Shown here in pieces: positions 1-9,104 of a DNA stretch of 64,000 nt (position 1 is its first letter; the number at the start of each line of letters is the position of its first letter). Under the pieces are notes generated by a model that worked only from the letters and a program-made list of their open reading frames with translations, did no database searches and had not been told where the DNA came from. The stretch is from assembly GCF_019970045.1 (NCBI RefSeq), contig NZ_JAHXYI010000005.1:1-64000 (forward strand). The letters are read 5' to 3'. The position numbers and the translations under genes were made by a program. The stretch is from Chryseobacterium sp. GVT01B. Its GTDB lineage: Bacteria > Bacteroidota > Bacteroidia > Flavobacteriales > Weeksellaceae.

Positions 1-1684
1 TAAGACGGGCCCCTGTATCATTCAGGATATGACCCAGCCTCTCTACAGGGTAACCAGGATCAAGAGGAACATAAGCTCCGCCTGCTTTTAAAATACCTAA
101 AATACCTATCAGCATCTTTTCTGAACGATTAAAGCAAATAGGGATCAGTTCATCAGGACGGATATCATAATGCTGGATCAGATAATGGGCAAGCTGGTTA
201 GCCTTTTCATTAAGATCTCGGTAAGAAAGACGTACATCTCCAGATACCAATGCCGTATGCTCAGGAGTCCAAAGCGCTTGTTCCTCAAATAATCCATGAA
301 TCGTAGCCTCCTTATCATAATATTTAATCGTATCATTCTGGGAAGAAACTACTCGGTGATGCATTTCATAATTCAATAAATGGTAATCAGAAATTAATCG
401 ATTGGTTTTATTATCCAATAAATCATCCAGAATACAGATAAACAGATTTTTATAAAGCTCTATAAAGTTTATAATCAATTCGGGATTAAGTTGAGAGCTA
501 TTATATATTATCTTAAAGTAAAGTATTTCATTTTTAACTTCCTGTTCCATAGAAATCATGTCAACTGCATTTAAACTTAATTCATCATTAACTGTTATAT
601 CAGCAATTCCATGATAATCAATAAAAAGGTCCTTGAAGCTAGTCTGAGAAAAATTAAACTCCAGAATATCAGGTCTTGGAGCGTACTTCATAAGATCCAA
701 TATAGGCAAGTAATCCGCTTTGGTGTTCCATAAACTATCGAGGTACTCCATATTTTGCTTAATCAGATCCTTAAGTCTGCTATCAGAAGAAAAATAATAT
801 CCTTTAACAGTAGTATTAACATGTGAGCCTAAAATATAGTTTTGCTGTTTCTTAATACTTACCGGGTAATTAATAATCAGATGATTAACCTCTGATATTC
901 GATGGAGTAAAATAGCAAGTACTAGCTGTCCATAGGCATAAGGAGTCAGTTTATAAGTTTCCGTTAACAAATTTGTTTTGGAAAGTATTTCTTTGGAAAA
1001 TTCAAAGTTTATTTCATTGAATGAACTATAATCACTTACAGACTTATTATACACTTCTAGAAACTTGAAACCCGGATTTTCAATGCTTGTTAAATGTCTT
1101 TTCCAAAAATCAGCAATTACCTCCTTTCCATTATTCAATATAGTCCTTACCTCCTTATTCATTTCATTAAGTAAATGTGCCTGCTCGAAAAGGCTTACTG
1201 GATTGTCATAACTGCTATTATTATAATATTTACTCAATTCACTATGAAGAAAATTATCTGTCAGCCGATCAATAAGAATGCTGGAAAACACATAGATTAT
1301 TCTATATTTTCCATCATCCTGTTTAATAATATAAAATCTTGACAGTAGATCATTTTCAAGGTCAAATGGCTTTAGTACAAGCTTTAAAAGCTCTTCATAA
1401 TCAGTCTGATTAGGGAGAGATACGAGCAGCGGAGTCGTATCAGACAACTGCACCTTGCTTTTCCAAAACAATTCTCCATCCACCTTAACTATATTACTAT
1501 TAACCAATAAATTATGATTAACAAATCTTACCAGACTTATATTGAGCCTTTCTATATCAATAGTTCCTGAGAAGGTCTGATCTAAAATAATGTGAGGATC
1601 ACCTTTCAAAGGATTTAACTTCCAATTGTCATAAAAAACTTCCTGATAGGGAGTCAGTTTTAATAAAAATTCTTTCTTCATCAT
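1..1684 (-). CDS. Nonribosomal peptide synthetase, N-terminal part (condensation + start of adenylation domain)
   Basis: Partial gene of 561 visible codons that runs off the left edge. It starts at the double Met at 1684; the alternative is 1681. Residues about 10-440 read as an NRPS condensation domain. Residues about 465 onward begin an adenylation domain with recognisable A1 (LSYRDL, about 486) and A2 (LKAGGAYVPLDPGYP, about 532) motifs. The expected condensation motif HHxxxDG is replaced by SSILIDR at 134-140, so both His and the Gly are gone and only the Asp is kept; peptide-bond formation by this domain is doubtful. There is no loading domain before it, so it could be an internal enzyme of a multi-protein assembly line or carry a vestigial first C domain. 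The product cannot be inferred. A promoter module shared with other genes of this region lies about 200-260 bp upstream. Confidence 0.88.
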   Translation of the reverse strand, partial: MMKKEFLLKLTPYQEVFYDNWKLNPLKGDPHIILDQTFSGTIDIERLNISLVRFVNHNLLVNSNIVKVDGELFWKSKVQLSDTTPLLVSLPNQTDYEELLKLVLKPFDLENDLLSRFYIIKQDDGKYRIIYVFSSILIDRLTDNFLHSELSKYYNNSSYDNPVSLFEQAHLLNEMNKEVRTILNNGKEVIADFWKRHLTSIENPGFKFLEVYNKSVSDYSSFNEINFEFSKEILSKTNLLTETYKLTPYAYGQLVLAILLHRISEVNHLIINYPVSIKKQQNYILGSHVNTTVKGYYFSSDSRLKDLIKQNMEYLDSLWNTKADYLPILDLMKYAPRPDILEFNFSQTSFKDLFIDYHGIADITVNDELSLNAVDMISMEQEVKNEILYFKIIYNSSQLNPELIINFIELYKNLFICILDDLLDNKTNRLISDYHLLNYEMHHRVVSSQNDTIKYYDKEATIHGLFEEQALWTPEHTALVSGDVRLSYRDLNEKANQLAHYLIQHYDIRPDELIPICFNRSEKMLIGILGILKAGGAYVPLDPGYPVERLGHILNDTGARL

Positions 1685-1889
1685 AATAAGAATATTAATT
1701 ACATATTACCTCTCCTGAATAACAGATACTTTAATTATCTTTTGATAGCTATGTCTTAATGATTATTAGTGTAATGAAAAGAAGAATCTTTATATTTTTA
1801 GTCATGATACAAGCTTCATTTTCTTCAATATATATTTACCATTTGTTTACAAATAAGAAATAATGGTAATAAGTATTCTTTTTCAAGTG

Positions 1890-1945
1890 TAAAATTAACA
1901 CACTCATATCATACTGATTACCAATACTGTGTAGTTTTATATTGC
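1890..1945 (-). promoter_or_regulatory. Shared promoter module upstream of the NRPS gene
   Basis: On the minus strand the 15-mer GCAATATAAAACTAC (1945-1931) ends 34 nt before the first base of TAATTTTA (1897-1890), a 7/8 match to the Bacteroidetes -7 box TAnnTTTG. The same element and spacing recur before six other transcription units in the first 17.3 kb. The possible distal copy 22 bp upstream is weak here (about 7/15). Confidence 0.55.
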
Positions 1946-2018
1946 AATACATCAAGAAAAATATCTATAAAACATCCCCTTGAAAGCTTTTGTATGATCC
2001 CTAAAGAACGTTGTGTGC

Positions 2019-2096
2019 TAGTGAAAAAACTACATTTAAATAGTGATAATACGACTGTTAGTTTATAGTTACCTAAGTGATAAGAATGTAATTTTG
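2019..2096 (+). promoter_or_regulatory. Shared promoter module of a plus-strand transcript without an evident ORF
   Basis: Distal element TAGTGAAAAAACTAC (2019-2033) and proximal element TAGTGATAATACGAC (2041-2055) are 22 bp apart start to start. A -7 box TAATTTTG (2089-2096) begins 34 nt after the end of the proximal element. Spacing matches the modules at 3554-3631, 16699-16776 and 17174-17251. No -33 TTTG is evident. Confidence 0.65.
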
Positions 2097-2100
2097 TATA

Positions 2101-2435
2101 TGATCACTTTCAGAGAAGCCGATCAAACTGATCAAAGAAATATTGAAATGTAAGTTAAGTATTACATTGATAGAAATCTCGATAAAATTATCTCAACATT
2201 CGGGTTGCTGTACATAGTCTAGAACATATGCTTTATGTATTCACAGTGTACCGACATGAATTTTGATAAATCGGTTTAAAATTTATATTATTTATATAAC
2301 CATGAAATTAATAAACGAACATATATATTCGGAATGGTTCGCGCCATCTAATATCCTTTTTAAAGTGTTTTTTAAGTTATTTTTTTTAACTATGTGGCGG
2401 CAATGCATATCATCATTCCCATTGCCGCGCTTTTT
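2101..2435 (+). ncRNA. Candidate noncoding transcript or decayed gene
   Basis: Inferred only from its boundaries: a module-type promoter (-7 box ending at 2096) and a strong GC-rich hairpin followed by TTTTT (2397-2433). The interval has no convincing coding sequence. The only ORF of note (2263-2451) is a low-complexity, Phe/Leu-rich frame that runs through the terminator hairpin. It could be a small RNA, or the untranslated remnant of a surface-protein gene like the one decayed at 16443-16624. Confidence 0.35.
2397..2433 (+). terminator. Rho-independent terminator
   Basis: Perfect 9-bp stem GCGGCAATG (2397-2405) / CATTGCCGC (2420-2428) with a 14-nt loop, followed by a run of five T. It sits about 330 bp downstream of the plus-strand promoter module. 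Confidence 0.6.
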
Positions 2436-2487
2436 AACTCCCTATAATTGACGTATTTATACATAAGTTTTATTTTAATTACAGATG

Positions 2488-2524
2488 GAGCTGTCTCAAA
2501 AATGAGACAGCTCATTTTGTTTTT
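2488..2524 (+). terminator. Rho-independent terminator (second, tandem)
   Basis: Perfect 11-bp stem GAGCTGTCTCA (2488-2498) / TGAGACAGCTC (2503-2513) with an AAAA loop, followed by ATTTTGTTTTT. It lies on the plus strand downstream of the hairpin at 2397-2428, so the plus-strand transcript appears to have two terminators in series. Confidence 0.6.
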
Positions 2525-2610
2525 AAAGCTATCTTACAATTCGTCCGTTATAGATAATTGAAAGTAAAATTTTTGCTACAAATCTAAGCGCAGGTATTTT
2601 ATATTGCATA

Positions 2611-2643
2611 AAAATCCCGGAGAACTTCTTTCTCCGGGATTTT
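2611..2643 (-). terminator. Terminator of the outer-membrane protein gene
   Basis: 13-bp stem, AAAATCCCGGAGA (2611-2623) / TCTCCGGGATTTT (2631-2643), with a 7-nt loop. It begins about 20 bp past the stop of the minus-strand gene at 2662 and is T-rich on the minus strand. Confidence 0.8.
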
Positions 2644-2661
2644 CTATATTTTGAAAATTAT

Positions 2662-3333
2662 CTATTTGAATATATAATTTAAAGTTAAGGCTATCACCTG
2701 TTCTGACTTTTTACTATCATTACCTCCAATTTCATTTACAAGGCCTGGATATGTATCTGAGAATCCTAAATCGTACCTTAAAGCCAATTCAACTTGCCGC
2801 TTGTAACTATATCCTACTCCTAGTCCAAGTCCCCAGTTGAAACTCTTAGCTTTACCATTTACACCTGAAGGCTGTTTTGGATCAGTAACATCAGGATTGT
2901 AATAAGGTCTTCCTACAGGAGTATTTTTTACATTCTGATTGACTAAAAAATTAAATCTAGGACCTATTAATCCAAAGAATTCAGATTCGGATTCTGAAAA
3001 GTATCCTTTGAAATAAAGAGGTACACTTAGATAATTATTAGCATATACCGCATCATAACCATCTTTTCCTTTGGCATCTTTATCTTTCCCGGTTTCTCCC
3101 GCCCCATAATATAACACTTCCGGTTGGATAAAGAATTGATTAGTTTTACCCATCGGTATCATTGCCAAAGCTCCTCCTTGAAAAGTATATCTTGCACCGG
3201 AGGGATTATGGGCATTGGCTACCCTTGAATAGTTCGCACCTGCAGTAAGGCCAAACCTTGTGTTTTTCAATTGCACTTGAGCAAAAGACAAACCAGAAAG
3301 AATCAAAGTTGAGAATAATAAATGTTTTTTCAT
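2662..3333 (-). CDS. Secreted outer-membrane beta-barrel protein (PorT/OmpW-like)
   Basis: 223 aa. Residues 1-18 are a signal peptide (Lys-Lys, hydrophobic stretch, LSFA then Gln, a typical Flavobacteria cleavage context). The mature part has alternating aromatic/polar segments, an early FGLTAGANYSR motif and a closing QVIALTLNYIFK strand ending in Phe-Lys, as in the outer-membrane protein beta-barrel domain families of Bacteroidetes. It probably sits in the outer membrane. Ligand or role is unknown. It is monocistronic, with its own terminator and a long leader of about 220 nt downstream of a module-type promoter at 3554-3631, which suggests co-regulation with the protease and FISUMP genes nearby. 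Confidence 0.8.
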   Translation of the reverse strand: MKKHLLFSTLILSGLSFAQVQLKNTRFGLTAGANYSRVANAHNPSGARYTFQGGALAMIPMGKTNQFFIQPEVLYYGAGETGKDKDAKGKDGYDAVYANNYLSVPLYFKGYFSESESEFFGLIGPRFNFLVNQNVKNTPVGRPYYNPDVTDPKQPSGVNGKAKSFNWGLGLGVGYSYKRQVELALRYDLGFSDTYPGLVNEIGGNDSKKSEQVIALTLNYIFK

Positions 3334-3553
3334 GTGCTGTGGTTTTATATTGTTTTGAAAATTTTCACTGTCATTTCAATATTAAGAGATAATAAATCAA
3401 CATAATTGTAAGACTATATCTTAATCTGAAATACTAGCACTATTGCTATGATATAAAAGAGATCCGGCAATTGTGTGGCCATGCCGGATCATTAAAAACA
3501 TAAATATCTACAGTATGAAACAATAATGTAGAAAATTCTTTAAAGAGACATGA

Positions 3554-3631
3554 CAAATGTAAATAGATATTTCCTCATATATAACTGAATATCAATAGTA
3601 TTATCACTAATATCAAGTAGTTTTATCACTA
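3554..3631 (-). promoter_or_regulatory. Shared promoter module upstream of the beta-barrel protein
   Basis: Minus strand: distal element TAGTGATAAAACTAC (3631-3617), proximal TAGTGATAATACTAT (3609-3595), 22 bp start to start. The -7 box TACATTTG (3561-3554) begins 34 nt after the proximal element. The distal copy is embedded in a perfect inverted repeat AGTAGT-N6-ACTACT (3616-3633), the cleanest version of the element in the window. Confidence 0.7.
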
Positions 3632-3978
3632 CTATAAACTCAATGCATTAATTCAGTCGCTTGAATCAAGAGGTGCCAACATTAATTAAACTACAACCTG
3701 TGAAAACAAAAAAACATGTATCTCAGTCGGAAAGCTCAACCATAATTTTGATTTTACATACAAAATGTATAGTTAATTTGTTTGAAAGAGGTCAATCTTC
3801 TTAATAGGGAACAAAGCCTACAGCTAATGCTATGGAATGATATAAATTCTCATTTAAAATAAAACTGACCGACTACCTGCTTATAGGGAACACCTCAAAG
3901 ATTACATTTTAAGGGGTTATTGTAGAATTAACTTCATAATAACATTTTAAAGTTGTACGTAACAGATAACCAAATAAT

Positions 3979-4013
3979 AAACAGGAAACCAAATGCCATC
4001 TGATCCCCTGTTT
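3979..4013 (-). terminator. Possible terminator of the M36 protease gene
   Basis: Stem AAACAGG (3979-3985) / CCTGTTT (4007-4013), extendable by G-U pairs, about 30 bp after the protease stop. The minus-strand downstream side is moderately T-rich. Confidence 0.4.
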
Positions 4014-4042
4014 TTAATACTTCAATAAATTGTCGCAATAAT

Positions 4043-6628
4043 TTACTTATTCACTACAACCTTACGTACAATCTCAATGCCCAATCCCTTTATAGTAATC
4101 ATATAAGTACCATTTTCCCAACCCATTGTAGATATCGCCTTCTTTGTATCTGGTGGTACTTTATTTTCAGTATAGATCAATTTACCTGACATATCATAAA
4201 TTTCAATACCGATCTTTCCTAATATATGGTCGGAAAAATTGATAAAGAATTCATTTTTAGCAGGATTAGGATAAAGTGTAACTTCAGCACTATTTATACT
4301 TACTTCTTTTGAATCTAATGAATTACACACAGAGGGAGCAGTAAAATCCTCAGTCTGATCATTAATATCTGTTTTACTTCCTGCAGAAGCGTTGACTCCT
4401 AAACCTCTTTTAGCAAAAGCTTTCCAGATCATACACTTATCTATCCCACCTGTGGATGCCTGTTCAGCAGCAAGAATTGCATCTCTTCCATCAATAAATG
4501 TCGGATTGCAGGCCTGAAGTTTGAGAGCATCTATGACAAGCTGCATAACTTTTGTACTACCATTGGTCGTATTGGCTATAAGATCGGCTGAATATCCATA
4601 TTTTTCTACATATTTCCAATGAAGATCCCAAAGCATTGTTGCCCAAACAAAACCTATGGAATGTTCATCCGCCATGCCATTGGTATCTCCATAAGTATAA
4701 TTATTAATGGCAAAATCTGGAGAATATCTGGAGAGACGACCTCCATTGCCTGTAGTTGGCTCTCCGATTATATAGGTTCCTAAACCTCGTGGAATTGATT
4801 CACTGCTGCTCTGTGTATTGGTTAGCATCAAAGCAAAAAAATCTGACCATCCCTCTCCCATTTGTTCCTGACTTTCAATTGTTTCTAAACAATTATATCC
4901 CGAACCAGTTAACCTGTTTGAAACTCCATGACCAAATTCGTGAATCATGATTCCACTATCAAAGCTACCATCCGGAGCAGTGTCTCCCGGACCACTTTTT
5001 AAAGTTATATTGACGGTTGTTCCGGCTTGCAACAAATTTTTAATATACTCTCCTTCAGAGTTCCTTATTAATACTGAGGGTATTATTATTGTACTATCAT
5101 TCCCTATAGGGGCCATATTCTCTAACATGGTATCTTCATATATTATGACACCTTTCGCACCTGCATTTTGTAGATTTTTTACTTTAGTGGTAAATGTACA
5201 GGGAGGATTTTGCTGAAGTTCTGACATCGTTAACCCTTTTACCAATGCAATTTTATTGGTAAGTGAACCGGCAGATAATACTGTGCAAGCATTGGAAGCT
5301 CCAGTAACTAACTGAACATCCTCGGTAACTCCTGTACTATTTAAAACAGATCCAAAAGAGGCAGCTTTGGCTATCGGCTTCCTTGTTGTTGCCTGAGGTG
5401 GTGTATTATAATATAACCTTTTAATAGGAGACCATAAAAACATTTTCATAGTGGGGTTAATCCCTTCAGGAGTAGGAAAAAAAACAGCGTTGTTTGTACC
5501 TTGATTATTTTGTGCTTCTGCCAATACATAATCATTTCCAATTCCTCCATTATTAAAATTATTTTGCTGAAAATTCCTTGCTGACTCCGTAAAACCAAGC
5601 TGGTAAAAAATATCATGAACTTTATTATTGATATAAAATAAGTTAGTAATGGCAGCATCACGATTATCCAAAGAAGTCCCATCTATATTAAATGGATAGT
5701 CAAAAGTTCTTAAAGTTCCTCCATCTGGCGAATAGTCAGCAATTTCATTACGAATATAAGCATACACATTGTTTCCTCTAGTAATCGTATAATGATTGGT
5801 ACCATCGGAATGCCATCCTTCTGGCGAGGCAGTAGGAATTCAGGGATCATTGACCAACATTCTGTTACCAAAAGTAGGTGCCTCTACAGGTAATTTAAAT
5901 ACGTTATAAGAAGCATGATCTGAGGTCCATAATAAACTGGACGGCTGATATTGTGTGCCAATAAAAATAGAAGAGTTATTTTTACGGTTTGCAAAATCAT
6001 GGGAATATCTATTTGTGGTGAAATTACAATAGGATGCCAAATTGACCTTACTAATGATATTACCGCTATCTGCATCCATTAATATATTCCAGTAATTAGA
6101 AGTTTCTGGCTCAGAAATTAATATTTCATGACAAACGATAAGAACATCATTATGTATTGCATACACCTGCCTTTCTCTTACTATATTACTACTACCAGAA
6201 CTGGAATCATAAAAACCAAACAGGGCATAATTTCTGATTTCTGGTTTCTTAAAGAAATCAGCTAATGTTTGTAAAATAAATTTTTTGTCAGTAATTTTTC
6301 GGTGTTCAGAGACAATTCCTTGATAGTCTTTAATAAAGTTATCAGTATAATAAAGTATATTATTGTCTCTTATGAAAGCCGTTCCACCAGATCTATATAC
6401 AGGAATTCCATTATAAACTTGCTGGAATTTAACAATACTTCCATTTAAGGACTCTGATCGGTCAATATTCTCAATAGTGAAGTTGGTGAGGTCAATCTTT
6501 CTAAACTCTTTAAGTTTATTTCTTGAAATATAGCTTTTTATCAGATCTTCATTATTCTGAGAAAACAAATCATTTGACAGAAATAATAAAACTGCGTATA
6601 GCAGCAGAGGTAATTTTTGCTTTTTCAT
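4043..6628 (-). pseudogene. Secreted M36 (fungalysin-type) metalloprotease with PA insert and T9SS sorting domain, interrupted by in-frame TGA
   Basis: 862 codons from ATG 6628. That ATG is preferred over the one at 6706 because it opens the signal peptide MKKQKLPLLLYAVLLFLS. Order: signal peptide; FTP-type propeptide (residues about 25-220); M36 catalytic domain with zinc site HEFGH at about 563-567 and the third ligand in GEGWSDF near 592; a PA-domain insert at about 430-540; a C-terminal T9SS type A sorting domain beginning at VTLYPNPAKNEF. The enzyme should be exported by type IX secretion. Codon 263 is TGA (5840-5842). The frame continues perfectly on both sides (VNDP-stop-IPTASPEGWH), and M36 relatives usually have Trp at this place (DPW), so one G-to-A change explains it. 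As read, only a propeptide would be made. Alternatives are a sequencing error or stop-codon readthrough. Confidence 0.85.
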
Positions 6629-6706
6629 ATTGTACTGTATTTGCAAGAGGAGAAAAAATATTATATCTCTCTCATTAGTGATAATAGAATAAAACAACAG
6701 TATCAA

Positions 6707-7136
6707 AAATGATTTTTGTTGTATTGGATATTATAATTAATCTAACATAAATTAGCTTCTATGTTAAATAATTTTTCTTGCTAATACATCAGTATATTAC
6801 CATAGGGGGACACTGATTGAATAGTACAGTTAATTCGTGTTACACGGATTTCTGAGATAATCTAATAATGAATGATATCTTAAATAATCTCTTGATTGTA
6901 CATTACAAACATAAAGTAATTATATTTTTCCTCCCAGAAAAACAATATAGTTTTATATAGACTATAGCATAAAATTAAAACTATTTGAATCACATATTAA
7001 ATAATGAGTACATTTAGTTTACTATTGAAAAAAAGCGAGAATAACTAACAGGCATAACAAACTTAGAAAATACAATAAATAATATTTGCTGCATTGGTTT
7101 CTAGAAGTTATTTAAAAAGCAATATATTATAATATT
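6707..7136. other. Intergenic AT-rich region, 430 bp
   Basis: Apart from the promoter module at 6906-6961, I see no coding sequence or clear hairpin. A TAGTGATAATAG core in the opposite orientation lies at 6676-6687 next to the protease start, without a -7 box at the module spacing. Confidence 0.5.
6906..6961 (-). promoter_or_regulatory. Shared promoter module upstream of the M36 protease
   Basis: Minus strand: proximal element TCTATATAAAACTAT (6961-6947), then -7 box TATGTTTG (6913-6906) starting 34 nt further. A 9/15 match to the element lies 22 bp upstream (6983-6969). TATAGT/ACTATA (6946-6951 and 6961-6966) forms an inverted repeat over the element. Confidence 0.55.
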
Positions 7137-8357
7137 TTACTCTGAAATACAGCGTACCGACACGCCATTTGCACGGTTTCCGTTGTTCTCTGGATTAATT
7201 GTACTGCTAAAGGAAAAATTGTACGCGTTTGAATTGGCGTACTCTGTACTACTCCAATAATTACCGTTATAAGCTCGATTTGTTAATGCTCCTGTATTAT
7301 AGAATCGGTATCCTGTAGTAGGTAGGGTTAAGGTGTTTCCATTGTTGGAGAATACCATGGCAGCAGTAAAATTGTTGGCTCCATCTGTAGATGATGTAGT
7401 CCAAGTTCCAATCTGACTAGCAGTACTGCTCGCTTTAAATCCCACCCATTCATGTCGTGTAGGAATACGGAAGCCTGGTGGACAAGGATCATTCTCCGTT
7501 TTTATTGGCTCAGTTTCTGTACCATTGTTCCATGCTTTATCAGGTGCTTTTTCTTTATTCCATCCTGAAATAGCTTCAGCAGACGTATAAGATGTAGCCA
7601 CTGCATCCTTTCTACCCCATTGATAATAATCCCCCATAATAGCTTGTGTAGGCAAATCAGGGTCCAGGATAGGATTAGCGCCTAGATTTCGGGACATCAT
7701 TTGGCGGATCTGACCATTAATCGAGACATTTACTATATCATCAAATCTAGTCCGAGGTTGTACAGGAAGGCTGAAGCTGCAGGTTTTACCCGCCAGATTA
7801 ATATTAAACGTAGCCGTTCCGGTTGTAGGAGGTGTTCCTTTGATGTTAAATATTAAAAAGCCACCACCAATACTAAGGTTTCCAGGGGAGAGATTTGCAG
7901 TAAGATTTGTAACACCAGTAGAAGGAATACTTAAAGCAGAATACGCGCCTCCATTCCCACCGCTATAGGGTAAAATTAAACTTACCCCAGAAGCAGGCCG
8001 TGCTGTTTCCAAGAGTCCAACATTAGAAGAAGAAGAACATAACAACTGTGATAAGACTGTTATGGTGTTATCAGTAGAGATAATTTTGATCCATCGATTA
8101 CTAGCTGCATCGAAATAGTAGAAACCTTTATCATCTATTCCTTCTACCTGGCCAGTACGTTTATCAGGATCAGGAGGAGCTGTAACATATACCAGAATGG
8201 CATTCTTAGCATTAGAATAAATACCATTTGCTTCAGCCGTTTTAAGTATGTTACCCGCTAGACGAGGTATTATAATACCTTCTGAAGTATCAGTATAAAC
8301 TTGTCCATAAAATAAGCTACCAAGAAAAAACATTGGTACTAAATACATTTTTCTCAT
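7137..8357 (-). CDS. FISUMP-domain surface protein, paralog 1
   Basis: 406 aa, secreted (signal peptide to about residue 19, LFYGQ). An N-terminal segment (about 20-95) with the RTGQVEGIDDKGFYYFDA pattern is followed by a beta-rich, Gly/Thr/Ser-rich middle (about 105-210) holding a Cys pair. The C-terminal half matches the Fibrobacter succinogenes major paralogous (FISUMP) domain: RQMMSRNLGAN, YYQWGRKD, DPCPPGFRIPTRHEW, NGNYWSSTE and a terminal VRCISE. This fold is of the C-type-lectin/FGE kind, so ligand binding at the surface is plausible. No T9SS tail is seen. Two full paralogs (9105-10394, 17316-18581) and one relic lie in the window. Its start MRKMYLVP closely matches the relic. I did not find the shared promoter module here; only a TAGTGAT core at 8729-8735. 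Confidence 0.85.
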   Translation of the reverse strand: MRKMYLVPMFFLGSLFYGQVYTDTSEGIIIPRLAGNILKTAEANGIYSNAKNAILVYVTAPPDPDKRTGQVEGIDDKGFYYFDAASNRWIKIISTDNTITVLSQLLCSSSSNVGLLETARPASGVSLILPYSGGNGGAYSALSIPSTGVTNLTANLSPGNLSIGGGFLIFNIKGTPPTTGTATFNINLAGKTCSFSLPVQPRTRFDDIVNVSINGQIRQMMSRNLGANPILDPDLPTQAIMGDYYQWGRKDAVATSYTSAEAISGWNKEKAPDKAWNNGTETEPIKTENDPCPPGFRIPTRHEWVGFKASSTASQIGTWTTSSTDGANNFTAAMVFSNNGNTLTLPTTGYRFYNTGALTNRAYNGNYWSSTEYANSNAYNFSFSSTINPENNGNRANGVSVRCISE

Positions 8358-9104
8358 GTGTTAAATATTTGATGATTAGTTTTATTTGGATCTATTAATA
8401 CATTTTTCTATAAATAATAAGGTATGTAAACTAGTTAATCTGAAGATAATTAAAATCAAAAATTCGAATGTTAATTTTGTAATTTATCTCCTTGATAACT
8501 GATGATATTTACCATTCGAAATAATTCTAAGGAATGATTTTCTTTATTCACAAGAAAATCATACAATAACTAATATTATCATTCTGATATTAAACCTCTT
8601 ACATCATTAACCACTTCAACAGCCTAAGCTTATTTTTTCACCTATATAATACTAGTATCTTAAATAATGTAAACCATAAATGAAGATACTTTATAAAAAT
8701 ACAGAACATAATACATTATATCCACTACATCACTATCGTATTTGATCTAAGAAATTATCGTTTTTAAACTACAAATAAAAACCAGGATATAAAACCGCTA
8801 GGCATAAGAATAAAAAGGATTAGGGTATGTAAAATTTTTATAAATATTTTGATCAAAATCCATCATCTATCAAGTTTAAATAGATCCACCATTTTCACCT
8901 TCATTTTCCCATCTATTAAAAAATATTGTGTAGCCATAGAAATTAAAGTGTTGCTTGATTTGAATTGATTTGACATAGCTCTTTATATGTATAATGATAA
9001 ATTATAAATAAGGCTGCTCATAGAGCAGCCCTAATAACAATATTCATAATTTTACTTACAGTATTTTAATGGCTTATCAAAGTCCATTTTCCCTTATTTA
9101 TTAT
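8358..9104. other. Intergenic AT-rich region, 747 bp
   Basis: No coding sequence recognised. It holds the terminator of the upstream paralog at 9012-9030 and presumably the promoter of the 7137-8357 gene, which I could not place. A TAGTGAT core lies at 8729-8735 on the minus strand. Confidence 0.5.
9003..9030 (-). terminator. Terminator of FISUMP paralog 2
   Basis: Perfect 8-bp stem GGCTGCTC (9012-9019) / GAGCAGCC (9023-9030) with a 3-nt loop, about 75 bp past the gene end. The minus-strand downstream side reads TTATTTATAAT. Confidence 0.7.

Larger units (their letters stand above)
3334..4042. other. Intergenic AT-rich region, 709 bp
   Basis: It holds the promoter module at 3554-3631, a 9-bp inverted repeat GATCCGGCA/TGCCGGATC at 3461-3490 (12-nt loop; T-rich on the minus-strand side, so possibly a terminator or RNA structure) and a weak terminator at 3979-4013. 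No coding sequence seen. Confidence 0.6.

Noticed and set aside
2263..2451. 62-codon plus-strand ORF
   Set aside because: Low-complexity, no ribosome-binding context, and its 3' end runs through the strong hairpin terminator at 2397-2428; better seen as noncoding.
6676..6690. TAGTGATAATAG core next to the M36 start, opposite orientation
   Set aside because: No -7 box at the 34-nt spacing on the plus strand; not counted as a module.
8721..8735. TAGTGAT core upstream of FISUMP paralog 1
   Set aside because: Only the left half matches and there is no TAnnTTTG at the required distance; the promoter of this gene remains unidentified.
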